The notes under the pieces: generated by a model
What the model was told of the DNA's origin: nothing
Databases searched by the model: none
Seen by the model: the letters and a program-made list of their open reading frames with translations, nothing else
Made by a program: the position numbers and the translations under genes
NCBI GenBank assembly: GCA_028279405.1
Contig: JANQNU010000070.1
Coordinates: 1-64,000 of the forward strand
Reading direction: 5' to 3'
From: Phycisphaerae bacterium
GTDB lineage: Bacteria; Planctomycetota; Phycisphaerae; UBA1845; Fen-1342
Length of the DNA stretch: 64,000 bases
Shown: positions 49,524-58,630 of the stretch, piece after piece
Position numbering within the stretch: the first letter of the stretch is position 1
Layout of the letters: the number at the start of each line of letters is the position of its first letter

Positions 49524-50141
49524 TCATACCCCCGAAGGCTGCTCGCGAACGACCGCCTCGACCGCGGCGTCGTCGTCCAACAGGATGAACTCGCATTCAA
49601 GAAAGTTGCGACCGAACTGGATGCAGTCGTCACAAGACGGCAGGAACAGGTCGACCGTGCTCCGTCGGAATCGGCGATGGGTCCGGTCCGTCACGACGAA
49701 GGTGCGATCCAACGCCGGGATGTAGACCAGCGTGCCGAAGGGGATGTCGCCGGGAGCCGCACACTGCCCCAGCCCGGACTGCACGCCGGCCGCTGTCGTA
49801 CCCCGATCGCAGTAAGCGGTCACGCGGCAGACCCGAAGCACTCGGTCGATCTCGCGCCCCGTCGTGCGCGGCGCGTCGACATCGGCGAACCACTCGTCCG
49901 CGCCGTCCATGATCGGCGTCGCGTCTCCCGCCGTCGGCTGGACCTCCACGGCATTCGCCGATTCATCCGCTCGGCTCGTTGCGATCAATGCCGACTCGAT
50001 ATCGGATCGATCCCCCAACCGGGTCGGCAACAACGCCGCCGACGTCTCCCGGCTACGAACAATACCCACACACAACACGAGCACGGTGACTGCGCTCAGC
50101 CACCACTTCCACGAGTGGTCGCGCATCATAGCGTTCTCCAC
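49524..50141 (-). CDS. 3D (RlpA-like beta-barrel) domain protein
   Basis: A 205-residue protein with one N-terminal transmembrane helix (about 13-28) and a linker, then a C-terminal 3D domain: VTAYCDRGTTAAGVQSGLGQCAAPGDIPFGTLVYIPALDRTFVVTDRTHRR with the acidic residues of the double-psi barrel (Asp152 and Asp164 among them). 3D domains occur in lytic transglycosylases and spore/peptidoglycan factors. Anchoring by the helix puts the domain outside the membrane, where it would act on the cell wall. Start uncertain between several ATGs. Confidence 0.75.
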   Translation of the reverse strand: MENAMMRDHSWKWWLSAVTVLVLCVGIVRSRETSAALLPTRLGDRSDIESALIATSRADESANAVEVQPTAGDATPIMDGADEWFADVDAPRTTGREIDRVLRVCRVTAYCDRGTTAAGVQSGLGQCAAPGDIPFGTLVYIPALDRTFVVTDRTHRRFRRSTVDLFLPSCDDCIQFGRNFLECEFILLDDDAAVEAVVREQPSGV

Positions 50142-50382
50142 ACTCTCCCCCCGTTTCCGTTCCCTACACGTTCCCTAGTCGCTTATGGGCGCAAGACTTG
50201 CGCGACCGCGACGAGTCGATTCGGGGCATTCTATTCACCCGAACGCACGCGCCAACCCGATTTCGATCAAGCCTCTTCACTTTTTTGCTTTCAGAATATT
50301 GTGAAAATCCGAACGCGTCCCGTAATCTCGCGACGCGTCGGTTACCCTTTCCAGCGATCTGTCAAACACGGGAGGACCGTAC

Positions 50383-51147
50383 ATGCGCCTGCCACTGGTA
50401 GCCGGCAACTGGAAAATGAACCTCGACCTACCGAAGGCCCGAGAACTGGTCGCGAACATCCGCGCCGACCTGCCTGCCGGTCCGATCGAACTCGCTGTCT
50501 GCCCACCGAGCATCTACCTGTTCCCAATGGCCAAGGCCATCGCCGACACGGATCTCCGCCTCGGCGCTCAGGACCTGTATCACGAGCCCAACGGGGCCTT
50601 CACCGGCGAGATCTCCGCCAACATGGTCCGAGAAACAAATGCCACATACGCCATTATCGGACACAGTGAGCGTCGACATGTAATCGGACATCACGAAGAC
50701 GACCGGATGATCAATCTCAAGGTTCGCGCCGCCCAGCAAGCCGAACTGGTTCCGATTCTGTGTGTCGGCGAGACGCTGGCCGAGCGGCAGGCGGAACAGA
50801 CGCTCGACGTCCTTACCTATCAGCTGGGTGCAGGACTTATCGGGTGTGAGCTGGCCGGGTCGGCGCTCGTTATCGCCTACGAGCCGGTTTGGGCGATCGG
50901 CACCGGCCAGGTGGCGACCCCGGAGCAGGCCCAGGAAGCACATGCCCACATTCGACGGGAGTTGGCTCGACTCAACGGGCAGGCGGCGGCGGTCCGAATA
51001 CTCTACGGCGGCAGCGTCAAGCCGGACAATGCGCGGGAGATCATGGCCCAGTCGGACGTCGACGGCGGACTGGTCGGCGGCGCGAGCCTCAAGGCCGACT
51101 CCTTCCTCGCGATCGCCCGTGAAACACTGGCCGCGAAGTCACAATAG
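50383..51147 (+). CDS. tpiA: Triosephosphate isomerase
   Basis: A 254-residue protein with all TIM signatures: N-terminal AGNWKMN (Lys11), catalytic His region IIGHSERR, the catalytic Glu motif AYEPVWAIGTG and the phosphate-binding GGSVKPDN and GGASLK. It interconverts dihydroxyacetone phosphate and glyceraldehyde-3-phosphate in glycolysis. It is followed by secG, a common pairing in planctomycetes and many other bacteria. GGGAGG precedes the ATG. Confidence 0.97.
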   Translation: MRLPLVAGNWKMNLDLPKARELVANIRADLPAGPIELAVCPPSIYLFPMAKAIADTDLRLGAQDLYHEPNGAFTGEISANMVRETNATYAIIGHSERRHVIGHHEDDRMINLKVRAAQQAELVPILCVGETLAERQAEQTLDVLTYQLGAGLIGCELAGSALVIAYEPVWAIGTGQVATPEQAQEAHAHIRRELARLNGQAAAVRILYGGSVKPDNAREIMAQSDVDGGLVGGASLKADSFLAIARETLAAKSQ

Positions 51148-51221
51148 AGGTATAGTGTTCGGTTCGCCCGCCGGAAGGACCGGGAGCGGCCAATAATCGA
51201 GACATCCGAGGTAAGTGCACG

Positions 51222-51668
51222 ATGTTGTTAGCAGCGGGATTCTGGCACGCGGTCGCGGCCATCTTCTTCACGGCGTTTGCGATACTGTTGATGCTGGTCA
51301 TTCTGTTGCAGCGTGGACGCGGGGTCGGCCTCGCCGGCGCCTTCGGCGGTGCAGGGCCGACGGCTGCCTTCGGCGCCAAGACCGGCGACGTCCTCACACT
51401 GGTCACGATTGTCGGCTTTGGCATCTTCGTGCTCTTTGCCGTGTTGCTCAATTTCGCGTTCCGTCCGTCGGGGCCGAGCCTGGGGATCCCGGCGGTGATT
51501 GACGGAACATCCACCGGCACCGGTACACCCACTGGCACCGGTACATCGACCGGCGAATCGGAGACATCGCCGGCGAGCGATGAGGCTCCGGAGGGCGCCT
51601 TGCGCATCATCACCGAACGGCCGGCGTTGGCGCGCGGTGTGCATATTTTCGGCGAGTCGTTCGCTTGA
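51222..51668 (+). CDS. secG: Preprotein translocase subunit SecG
   Basis: A 148-residue protein with two membrane segments (about 5-28 and 57-80) linked by the SecG signature [18 protein letters not shown]. The C-terminal ~65 residues are a Thr/Gly/Ser/Glu-rich extension ([19 protein letters not shown]), longer than in most bacteria. SecG joins SecY and SecE in the protein-export channel. Confidence 0.92.
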   Translation: MLLAAGFWHAVAAIFFTAFAILLMLVILLQRGRGVGLAGAFGGAGPTAAFGAKTGDVLTLVTIVGFGIFVLFAVLLNFAFRPSGPSLGIPAVIDGTSTGTGTPTGTGTSTGESETSPASDEAPEGALRIITERPALARGVHIFGESFA

Positions 51669-51725
51669 TCTGACTGATCGGGCGGAGCGCAGAGGGGCGA
51701 GATTGCACCACGTCGGAGTTGATCC

Positions 51726-52607
51726 GTGATTCACTCGATGACCGGTTTCGGCAACGCGCAGCTCGAAGACGACCGCCACGCCTATCACGTCGAGATCCGG
51801 ACCGTCAACAATCGATACTACAAAGCCGCGATCCACTTGCCCGACCGGTTCTCTTCCCTCGAAAGCGATGTCGACAAACTGCTCCGGGCAAAGATCACGC
51901 GCGGTAGTGTCGTCCTTCGGATTCACATTAAGGACCTCAGCGCTCAAGCTGCCAGTGACCTGAACGTCGAGGCCATTCAACGATACGTCGATCAGTTGCG
52001 TGGCGTGGCCGCCGGCAACGAACAGGTGCAGATCGACCTGGCAACGCTGGCATTGCTTCCGGGGGTGTGTCAGCCGACCGATCTATCTGAGGCGGAACGT
52101 GAGGCGGCGTGGAAATCCGTTTCCGGCCTCATCCACGGGGCATTGGAGCAGTTGCTCGGCATGCGTGCAGCGGAGGGCGAGGCATTGGCAGCGGACCTGA
52201 CTGCCCAATGCGATCAGATCCGCGCGAGCCTGGAGGTGGTTCGGACGCGCGCACCGCAGGTTCTCCGGGAATATCACACCCGGGTAACGACCCGCGTCAA
52301 CGAACTGCTGGCGGCGACCAACGTAACAATTGCTGGCGAAGAGTTGGCGCGTGAGATCGCCGTGTATGCCGATCGCAGTGACATCAACGAGGAGATCAGC
52401 CGGCTGACCGGGCACCTCGTACAATTCGACAAGTTCGCGCGCTCCGGCGATCCGGTCGGTCGCAAGCTCGAGTTCATTGCGCAGGAAATGCTGCGCGAAG
52501 CCAACACGATGGGCTCCAAGACCGGCGATCCTGAGATCGCACGTGAGATCATCGAGATCAAGAGTGCGGTCGATCGGCTCAAGGAACAGGTCCAGAACGT
52601 AGAGTAG
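51726..52607 (+). CDS. yicC: YicC family protein
   Basis: A 293-residue protein from GTG 51726. N-terminal MIHSMTGFGNAQ and the C-terminal block EEISRLTGHLVQFDKFARSG...GRKLEFIAQEMLREANTMGSKTGDPEIAREIIEIKSAVDRLKEQVQNVE are diagnostic of YicC/YloC, a family with endoribonuclease activity reported in other bacteria. It is followed closely by tatD. Confidence 0.9.
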   Translation: MIHSMTGFGNAQLEDDRHAYHVEIRTVNNRYYKAAIHLPDRFSSLESDVDKLLRAKITRGSVVLRIHIKDLSAQAASDLNVEAIQRYVDQLRGVAAGNEQVQIDLATLALLPGVCQPTDLSEAEREAAWKSVSGLIHGALEQLLGMRAAEGEALAADLTAQCDQIRASLEVVRTRAPQVLREYHTRVTTRVNELLAATNVTIAGEELAREIAVYADRSDINEEISRLTGHLVQFDKFARSGDPVGRKLEFIAQEMLREANTMGSKTGDPEIAREIIEIKSAVDRLKEQVQNVE

Positions 52608-52640
52608 ATGCCGACCGTGTGCCGATAGAATTGGCCTCCC

Positions 52641-53444
52641 ATGCTGATCGACACTCATTGCCACCTGACCTTCGATGCGTTCGCCCACGATTTGGACGGC
52701 GTGTTGCAGCGTGCGATGGAGGCCGACGTTACGCGGATGGTCACCATCGCCACTCAACCGCGTGACGCGTATCTCGCCGCCGACCGACTCGGCACCCGCG
52801 CCAACGTGTTCTTTGCCGCGGGGATCCATCCGCACGAAGCGGCACGGGCGGACCGCGACATGCTGGATGCGCTCGCCGCGATCCATCACGGCCGCGAGTT
52901 GGCTGGCATAAACGACCGGCTCGTGGCGGTAGGTGAGACCGGATTGGACTTTCATTACGATTTCGCAACCCCGCAGCAGCAGGAAACGGTGTTTCGCTTT
53001 CAGCTGGAACTCGCGTGCGCCGTCGGCCGACCGGTCGTGATCCACGCCCGCGAGGCGGAGGCCCGGGTCTGCGACATTCTGGCTGAGTATCCGGCCTTGT
53101 CCGACCGGGTGGTGTTCCATTGTTTTTCGGGGTCGGCGGAGGTCGCGACGCGGATTCTGGAGATGGGACTGTGGCTATCGTTCACGGGTGTTGTAACATT
53201 CCGGAATGCGGAGGCGCTACGGCAGGTCGCTCGGTCAGCGCCCGCGGACCGGATCATGATTGAGACCGATGCCCCGTACATGACTCCGGAGCCGCACCGT
53301 AAGGTGAGGCCGAACGAACCGCGATTCGTATCGGAAATCGCGGCTCAGCTGGCGGCGCTGCGCGGCGTGTCGTTGGAGGAGTTCGCCCGTCAGACGACCC
53401 GGAACGCGGAGCGTTTCTTCAAACTACCGAAGGAGACCACATGA
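52641..53444 (+). CDS. tatD: TatD-family metal-dependent hydrolase
   Basis: A 267-residue protein with the TatD metal ligands visible: DTHCHL (His6, His8), the Glu in VAVGETGLDFHYD, VVIHAREAE, VVFHCFSGS and the late Asp in IMIETDAPYMTP. Family members are DNA 3'-5' exonuclease or phosphodiesterase-like. Its stop overlaps the epimerase start as ATGA. Confidence 0.93.
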   Translation: MLIDTHCHLTFDAFAHDLDGVLQRAMEADVTRMVTIATQPRDAYLAADRLGTRANVFFAAGIHPHEAARADRDMLDALAAIHHGRELAGINDRLVAVGETGLDFHYDFATPQQQETVFRFQLELACAVGRPVVIHAREAEARVCDILAEYPALSDRVVFHCFSGSAEVATRILEMGLWLSFTGVVTFRNAEALRQVARSAPADRIMIETDAPYMTPEPHRKVRPNEPRFVSEIAAQLAALRGVSLEEFARQTTRNAERFFKLPKETT

Positions 53445-54388
53445 GCCGCTGTCTAATCACCGGCGGAGCAGGATTCATCGGCTGCAACCTCACTCGCCGA
53501 CTGTTGCAGGACGGCCATAGCGTGCGCGTACTGGACGACCTGAGCACGGGGCGACCGGAGAATCTGGCGGACGTGGAGTCCGACGTCGAGCTGATCGTCG
53601 GCGACATCTGCGATGGCGCCACCTGCCAACGCGCCGCGGCCGGTACTGACGTCGTCTTTCACATCGCTGCCCGTGCGAGCGTGCCCCGAAGCATCGAGCA
53701 CCCGTTCGAGGCGAATGAGGTCAACGTCACCGGCACGCTCAATATCCTGTTGGCAGCGCGTGACGCCGGCGTGCCGAAGGTGGTCTACTCTGCCAGCAGC
53801 AGCGCCTACGGCGATACCCCCACGTTGCCGAAGCGCGAAGACATGAAGCCGACGCCGAAGAGCCCCTACGCGGTCAGCAAACTTGCCGGCGAGCAGTACT
53901 GTTCCGCCTTCGCATGCGTTTACGGAATGCAGACCATCTCGCTGCGGTACTTCAACGTCTTTGGCCCTCGACAGGACCCGCATAGCGCCTACGCCGCGGT
54001 GATTCCTGCGTTCGTCACGCGCATGGTGCGGAACGAGTCGCCGGTTATCTTCGGTGACGGCGAACAGTCGCGGGACTTTTGCTACATCGATAACGTCGTC
54101 AGTGCCAACATCAACGCCTGGCAAGCCGACGGACTTTCCGGAGAGGCGGTCAACATCGGCTGTGGCGAGCGCACGACGCTTAACGAGATCGTCACTGCGA
54201 TCAACGAAGCGCTCGGCACCAGCATCGCGGCAACGCACGAGCCGCCGCGCGCCGGCGATGTCCGCGACAGTCTGGCGGATATCGAAGCTGCAAGACGTAT
54301 CATCGGGTACGAGCCGACGATTCGATTTCCCGAAGGGCTCGCGCGCTCGATCGAATGGTATCGCCGTCAGGCCGAGGTGAGCGTCTGA
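53441..54388 (+). CDS. NAD-dependent sugar epimerase/dehydratase
   Basis: A 315-residue extended short-chain dehydrogenase. GGAGFIG (residues 8-14) binds NAD; catalytic Ser119-Ser121 and Tyr143-xxx-Lys147 (SPYAVSK). DICDGATCQ and the SSSAYGD segments are of the UDP-glucose 4-epimerase-like type; FNVFGPRQDP and GDGEQSRDFCYIDN are shared with UDP-sugar/GlcNAc 4-epimerases. It probably supplies nucleotide sugars for surface polysaccharide. The exact substrate cannot be told from sequence alone. Confidence 0.9.
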   Translation: MSRCLITGGAGFIGCNLTRRLLQDGHSVRVLDDLSTGRPENLADVESDVELIVGDICDGATCQRAAAGTDVVFHIAARASVPRSIEHPFEANEVNVTGTLNILLAARDAGVPKVVYSASSSAYGDTPTLPKREDMKPTPKSPYAVSKLAGEQYCSAFACVYGMQTISLRYFNVFGPRQDPHSAYAAVIPAFVTRMVRNESPVIFGDGEQSRDFCYIDNVVSANINAWQADGLSGEAVNIGCGERTTLNEIVTAINEALGTSIAATHEPPRAGDVRDSLADIEAARRIIGYEPTIRFPEGLARSIEWYRRQAEVSV

Positions 54389-54468
54389 CAGTCGACACGC
54401 GTCGGCCCGTCGCGGCACCGCTCGGATCATGTGTCGCACGATCGCCCCACGCACTGGGGGGAGGACCC

Positions 54469-55416
54469 ATGGTTGTCGCCCAAGAAGCCCAACTGACGAT
54501 AGAGGACGTACACGTCCAGTACGGTACGTTCCTCGCGCTGCGTGGGTTCTCGCTCACCCTGCGCAGCGGAGATCTGCTGGGACTCGTGGGCCCTAACGGG
54601 GCCGGTAAGTCGACGGCCATGCGCGCGGCAGCGGGGTTGCAGCCGATCAGTGCCGGACGAATCCGCGTCGCGGGCTTCGACATCACGCGCCACCCGGTTG
54701 AAGTCGGACATTACCTCGGGTTCACGCCCGACACGCCCAATCTTTACGAATCGCTCCGTGTCGCGGACTTCCTGGAGTTTGTCGGCGATTGCTACGGGCT
54801 CCCGCGTACCGAAACGCGCGAACGCATCGACCACTGGCTGGAGAAGCTCTGGCTCAAGGAGAAACGCGACAGCCGCATCCAGGAACTCTCGCGCGGAATG
54901 CGGCAGCGGCTGGCCGTCGCACGCACCCTGCTGCCTGATCCGTGGATCATTCTGCTCGACGAGCCGGCCGGCGGCCTCGATCCCGGCGGGCGTATCCAGT
55001 TTCGCCGACTGCTGGCGGACCTGCGCGACGCGGGCAAGGTGATTATCGTCTCGTCGCACATTCTGTCGGACCTGGCTGAATACTGTACGCATATCGCGAT
55101 CATGGAGCATGGCCAGCTCCGGCATTTCGGGACCGTCAGCGAGGTAGAACGCGGCGAGCGCACCGATACCTGCGCCTATCGTGTCGGCATCGCTAGTCGA
55201 CTCGGCGATCTGGAGTCGCGATTGCGATCCGCTGAAGTCACGCGGTTCACGCAGGACGGCGACGTCCTGACGATCGAGTGGGGACATGGCAAGGAGGAGG
55301 CGGCCAAGCTGCTGAAAATCCTGATCGCAGCGGAGGTCCCGGTGACCGAGTTCGTGGCGATCCGTCCCGATCTGGAACAGGTATACCTCCGTAGCGGCAT
55401 TTCGCAGGTGGACTGA
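54469..55416 (+). CDS. ABC transporter ATP-binding protein
   Basis: A 315-residue protein from ATG 54469 (GGGGGGAGG upstream; the earlier ATG at 54355 overlaps the epimerase). Walker A GPNGAGKST (41-49), signature LSRGMRQRL, Walker B and D-loop LLDEPAGGLDPGG, and switch SSHILSDLAEY. The C-terminal ~90 residues are an extra regulatory region typical of ABC-2-type exporters. It pairs with the permease six bases downstream. Confidence 0.93.
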   Translation: MVVAQEAQLTIEDVHVQYGTFLALRGFSLTLRSGDLLGLVGPNGAGKSTAMRAAAGLQPISAGRIRVAGFDITRHPVEVGHYLGFTPDTPNLYESLRVADFLEFVGDCYGLPRTETRERIDHWLEKLWLKEKRDSRIQELSRGMRQRLAVARTLLPDPWIILLDEPAGGLDPGGRIQFRRLLADLRDAGKVIIVSSHILSDLAEYCTHIAIMEHGQLRHFGTVSEVERGERTDTCAYRVGIASRLGDLESRLRSAEVTRFTQDGDVLTIEWGHGKEEAAKLLKILIAAEVPVTEFVAIRPDLEQVYLRSGISQVD

Positions 55417-55422
55417 GCGACG

Positions 55423-56955
55423 ATGGCCTACAACCCCTTGTTCGGACTTCACGTTCGTCTGTCGACGCCCCGCCGACTGATCACGATCCCGATCATCGTC
55501 ATCATGCTCTGCGTCCTCGGAACGGGATCCGTCGCCCGGATGTCCGGCAAGACAATCGCCGATATCGCCGCCGGCACGCTGGCGTTCATCCTATTGGGCC
55601 AGGCAATCTTCATCGCATTCCAGGCCTCCGGACTGATCCGCAAGGCGTTGCTCACCGACTTCACCAGCGGCATGATCGAGTCACACCGACTGTCCCCAGT
55701 CAGCGGCTGGCGGCTCGCACTGGGTTACCTGACCGGGGCCACCTTGCCGGCGACAACGCTGTTTGCGACCGGCGCGATCCTTGGGCTGGGCTATCTGGCA
55801 CCGGCGGCCGGCGGTATCGGCGTGAGCTACGAGACGCTCGCCATCCCCTGGCTCAGCCTGCAGGTCGGAATGCTCAGCGTCGGGTTGATGATCGGCGCGC
55901 TGGCACTGCTGGCCGGCGTATCGAGCGCCGGCAAAGCCAACGTCATCGGCTGGCTGGTCGTCGGCGGTTTTGTGGGCGGATATGGCGCGCTGATATTCGT
56001 CCCCGGTCTGGGGCTGGCTTCCGGTGGCTATCTGGCAGAGACAATCTTCGCGTCTTTCCGCGGCGGAGCCCTGATCGGAACCGCGCAGCCGCTGTTCGAA
56101 GTCGCCTTGATGATGATGCTCCAGTTGACGCTCGCGGCGTTGTTCATCGCAGCAGCAGCGCGCAAGATCCGAGCACCCGAGTCGCCCGCCTTCGCATGGT
56201 GGAATGCGGTCGCGATCCTGTTAGTGGCCGGCGCGGCGCTCGTGATCGGGGGACACACGCACCCTTATGATGGTGCCAGCAGAGAAGCCGTGTTCGAGAC
56301 GCTCGACGGCCTGAAGATGCAACTGCTCTGCAGTACGGTCGTCTGGCAACTCGTATCCTTGCTGCTCACCAACGCCGCGGTTGGCATCCAGCTTCGTCGA
56401 GACGTGGCGTCGATGCTCGTCACGCAGCGCCGCTCCCGCCTTCCGGTGTATGTCGTGGTCCCGGTCGGACTGACCGTCCTCGCCTGCATTCTCTTCTCTT
56501 TCTGCCTGCGATGGGATCCGGAGATCGCCAAGCCGCTCAACACTGACGGCTTCCTTTATACGGCGCTTCCCGCCGTGTTTCTGATCGGTTTCGTGCTCGA
56601 CTTTGTGTTCCTCTATCTCACCCGGCTGCTCAACTGGAGCATCACACTAGCAATCATGCTGTTGTGGATTGTCCTGCGCGGACTACCGCTCATTCTCGAG
56701 GGCGCGCGCGTTGCTTACCTGGAGGTCCAGGAGATTGGTCTTGATGACGAGGGACCAGCTATGGTCCTCAGCGGCGGCTCGCCGATCGGCACGCTCTACT
56801 ACGGCCTCTTCGCAGCCGGGAATCCGTGGCCGGGTCTGATCGTCCAGGCAGGACTCGCAGCCGCAATCGGCGGACTTGCCGCCTGGCGGCTCCGACACAC
56901 GCGAAATGCATATGCCGCCCAGACCGCACGCCCGCCAGGGCTTTCGACGCAATAG
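55423..56955 (+). CDS. ABC transporter permease (multi-spanning)
   Basis: A 510-residue membrane protein with about 12 hydrophobic segments. It starts six bases after the ATPase stop, so the two form one exporter. No periplasmic binding protein is present, consistent with export. The substrate is unknown. Confidence 0.8.
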   Translation: MAYNPLFGLHVRLSTPRRLITIPIIVIMLCVLGTGSVARMSGKTIADIAAGTLAFILLGQAIFIAFQASGLIRKALLTDFTSGMIESHRLSPVSGWRLALGYLTGATLPATTLFATGAILGLGYLAPAAGGIGVSYETLAIPWLSLQVGMLSVGLMIGALALLAGVSSAGKANVIGWLVVGGFVGGYGALIFVPGLGLASGGYLAETIFASFRGGALIGTAQPLFEVALMMMLQLTLAALFIAAAARKIRAPESPAFAWWNAVAILLVAGAALVIGGHTHPYDGASREAVFETLDGLKMQLLCSTVVWQLVSLLLTNAAVGIQLRRDVASMLVTQRRSRLPVYVVVPVGLTVLACILFSFCLRWDPEIAKPLNTDGFLYTALPAVFLIGFVLDFVFLYLTRLLNWSITLAIMLLWIVLRGLPLILEGARVAYLEVQEIGLDDEGPAMVLSGGSPIGTLYYGLFAAGNPWPGLIVQAGLAAAIGGLAAWRLRHTRNAYAAQTARPPGLSTQ

Positions 56956-57011
56956 CTTCCTCGATACCGCACCCCCTGTGGTTGTCTGACTCCCGCATTT
57001 TCGGGAACGTC

Positions 57012-57041
57012 TTGGATACGCCGCAAGCGATCAAGTACAAT
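57012..57041 (+). promoter_or_regulatory. Promoter of dockerin-tailed gene
   Basis: TTGGAT (57012-57017), an 18-bp spacer and TACAAT (57036-57041), 48 bp before the ATG at 57090. Confidence 0.5.
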
Positions 57042-57089
57042 GCTGTTTTGAGCGGGTAAGGTGTGATATTGTTCAGGAGGAGCGGGAAA

Positions 57090-58490
57090 ATGAAGAGAAT
57101 CATTGCGTCGACGGTTCTGGGAATGGGCGGCGTCGCCGCGGTCGCTGCGGTCGTCCCCGGGTCGATTGTGCTTCAGGAAGGCGATCTGATCGACGGCAGC
57201 GCCGTTACTTCCTGCAACGCCCCGTTCACGGACGGGAACGGCAAGGTCGGCATGGTCGTCCCGTTGGCGGACGGCCGGCGCGCCATCTGGTACGAAGCCG
57301 ATGCCGTCTTCCTCAGCTCGGACGCCGCCCCCGATTCACTCACCGGCGGCGAGACAACGATGGGTGTCAGCAACACCGGCGGCTTCATCTACAGTCCATC
57401 GGTCAACGGCGAAGACGCCGTCTACACGCACGAGGGCCTGTTGCTGCGCGCCGACGACGCGGCACCCGGTATTCGTGCTCAGTTCATCACGTTCTGCAGT
57501 CGACCACGCATGCTTCCGGACGGGACCGCGTTCTGGGTCTCGGGGCTCAGCGACACGAAAGGCGGCGGCACCAACGGCCGCGCCCTTTACAAGAGCAGCG
57601 ATGTCGGGAACCCTTCCGGCAGCGCCCCGGTCATCATGGGAGGCGACATCATCGAAGGCTCGCTCGTCGCTTCGACAGGGATCGAGTTCACCTACGAAGT
57701 CTCCGACAACGGCAGTCACCTGGCTACCGAGGTTCGGTTCGACGATGGTGACAACGCTGTAGTCGTCAATGGCGCGATCGTCGCCCGCGAAGAGGACCCG
57801 ACCGGCCAAGGCGACAACTGGGACAACTTCGACACCAGCAGCATCAACAACAACGGAATCTACGTCCTCTCTGGCGACACCGACGGCTCCGCCGCAACCG
57901 ACGAGTTCATCACCGTCAATGACGAGATCGTCCTCCGCCAAGGCGATGCCGTGGATTCCCTGACGCTCGGAAGTTCCGTCGACGCGGTGAGCATCAACAA
58001 CCTCGACCAGGTCGCCTTCGTCTGGGACTCGACCTTGGGCGAAACCCTGTTCCTCGGCGACGCGGACAACCTCGCAGACTCCAGAGCGCTTCTTTCGGTC
58101 AACGACGAGTTGGACGTCGACGGCGACGAGGCCGGCGACTGGCTAATCACCGACTTCAACGCATCCGGCGTCGTCGGCCCCGGACTCGACCTGGGTGATG
58201 ACGGTGCGGTCTACGTCGAAGTCGACATGGAACCCGTTGGCGGCGGCGCGAACATCGAAGCGGTCGTGCGCCTCACGCTGCCCGGAGGCCCGGTTCTGCT
58301 CGGCGACCTCAACTGCGACGGCAACGTCTCCGTCGGCGATATCAATGCGTTCGTCCTGGCCCTGACCGATCCGGATGGCTACGCCGCCATGTTCCCCGAC
58401 TGCGACATCCTCGCCGGCGACTGCTCGAACGATGGGCAGGTCACGGTCGGCGATATCAACTGTTTCGTCGCACTCGTCACCGGCGGCTAA
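57090..58490 (+). CDS. Secreted protein with GDIN dockerin-like tail
   Basis: A 466-residue protein (MKRIIASTVLGMGGVAAVAAVVPG signal) from ATG 57090 behind AGGAGG. The mature part is a repeat-rich beta protein with recurring VVNGAIVAREEDPTG and VLRQGDAVD units, of the kind seen in choice-of-anchor and beta-propeller proteins. It ends with two calcium loops, GDLNCDGNVSVGDINAFVLAL and GDCSNDGQVTVGDINCFVALV, closely matching the protein at 36675. Confidence 0.7.
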   Translation: MKRIIASTVLGMGGVAAVAAVVPGSIVLQEGDLIDGSAVTSCNAPFTDGNGKVGMVVPLADGRRAIWYEADAVFLSSDAAPDSLTGGETTMGVSNTGGFIYSPSVNGEDAVYTHEGLLLRADDAAPGIRAQFITFCSRPRMLPDGTAFWVSGLSDTKGGGTNGRALYKSSDVGNPSGSAPVIMGGDIIEGSLVASTGIEFTYEVSDNGSHLATEVRFDDGDNAVVVNGAIVAREEDPTGQGDNWDNFDTSSINNNGIYVLSGDTDGSAATDEFITVNDEIVLRQGDAVDSLTLGSSVDAVSINNLDQVAFVWDSTLGETLFLGDADNLADSRALLSVNDELDVDGDEAGDWLITDFNASGVVGPGLDLGDDGAVYVEVDMEPVGGGANIEAVVRLTLPGGPVLLGDLNCDGNVSVGDINAFVLALTDPDGYAAMFPDCDILAGDCSNDGQVTVGDINCFVALVTGG

Positions 58491-58630
58491 GGCCCCGGCT
58501 CCAACCGGCTGGTTAACCGGCAATCCGCGCGAGTCTCACCGTCTGGCGCAGTGCGTTCCCTGTGGAACGCACCGCGTCGACGGTTTCTTCAACGACAGAT
58601 TGCCGCGGCAACCCGCCTCCAACAACATTC

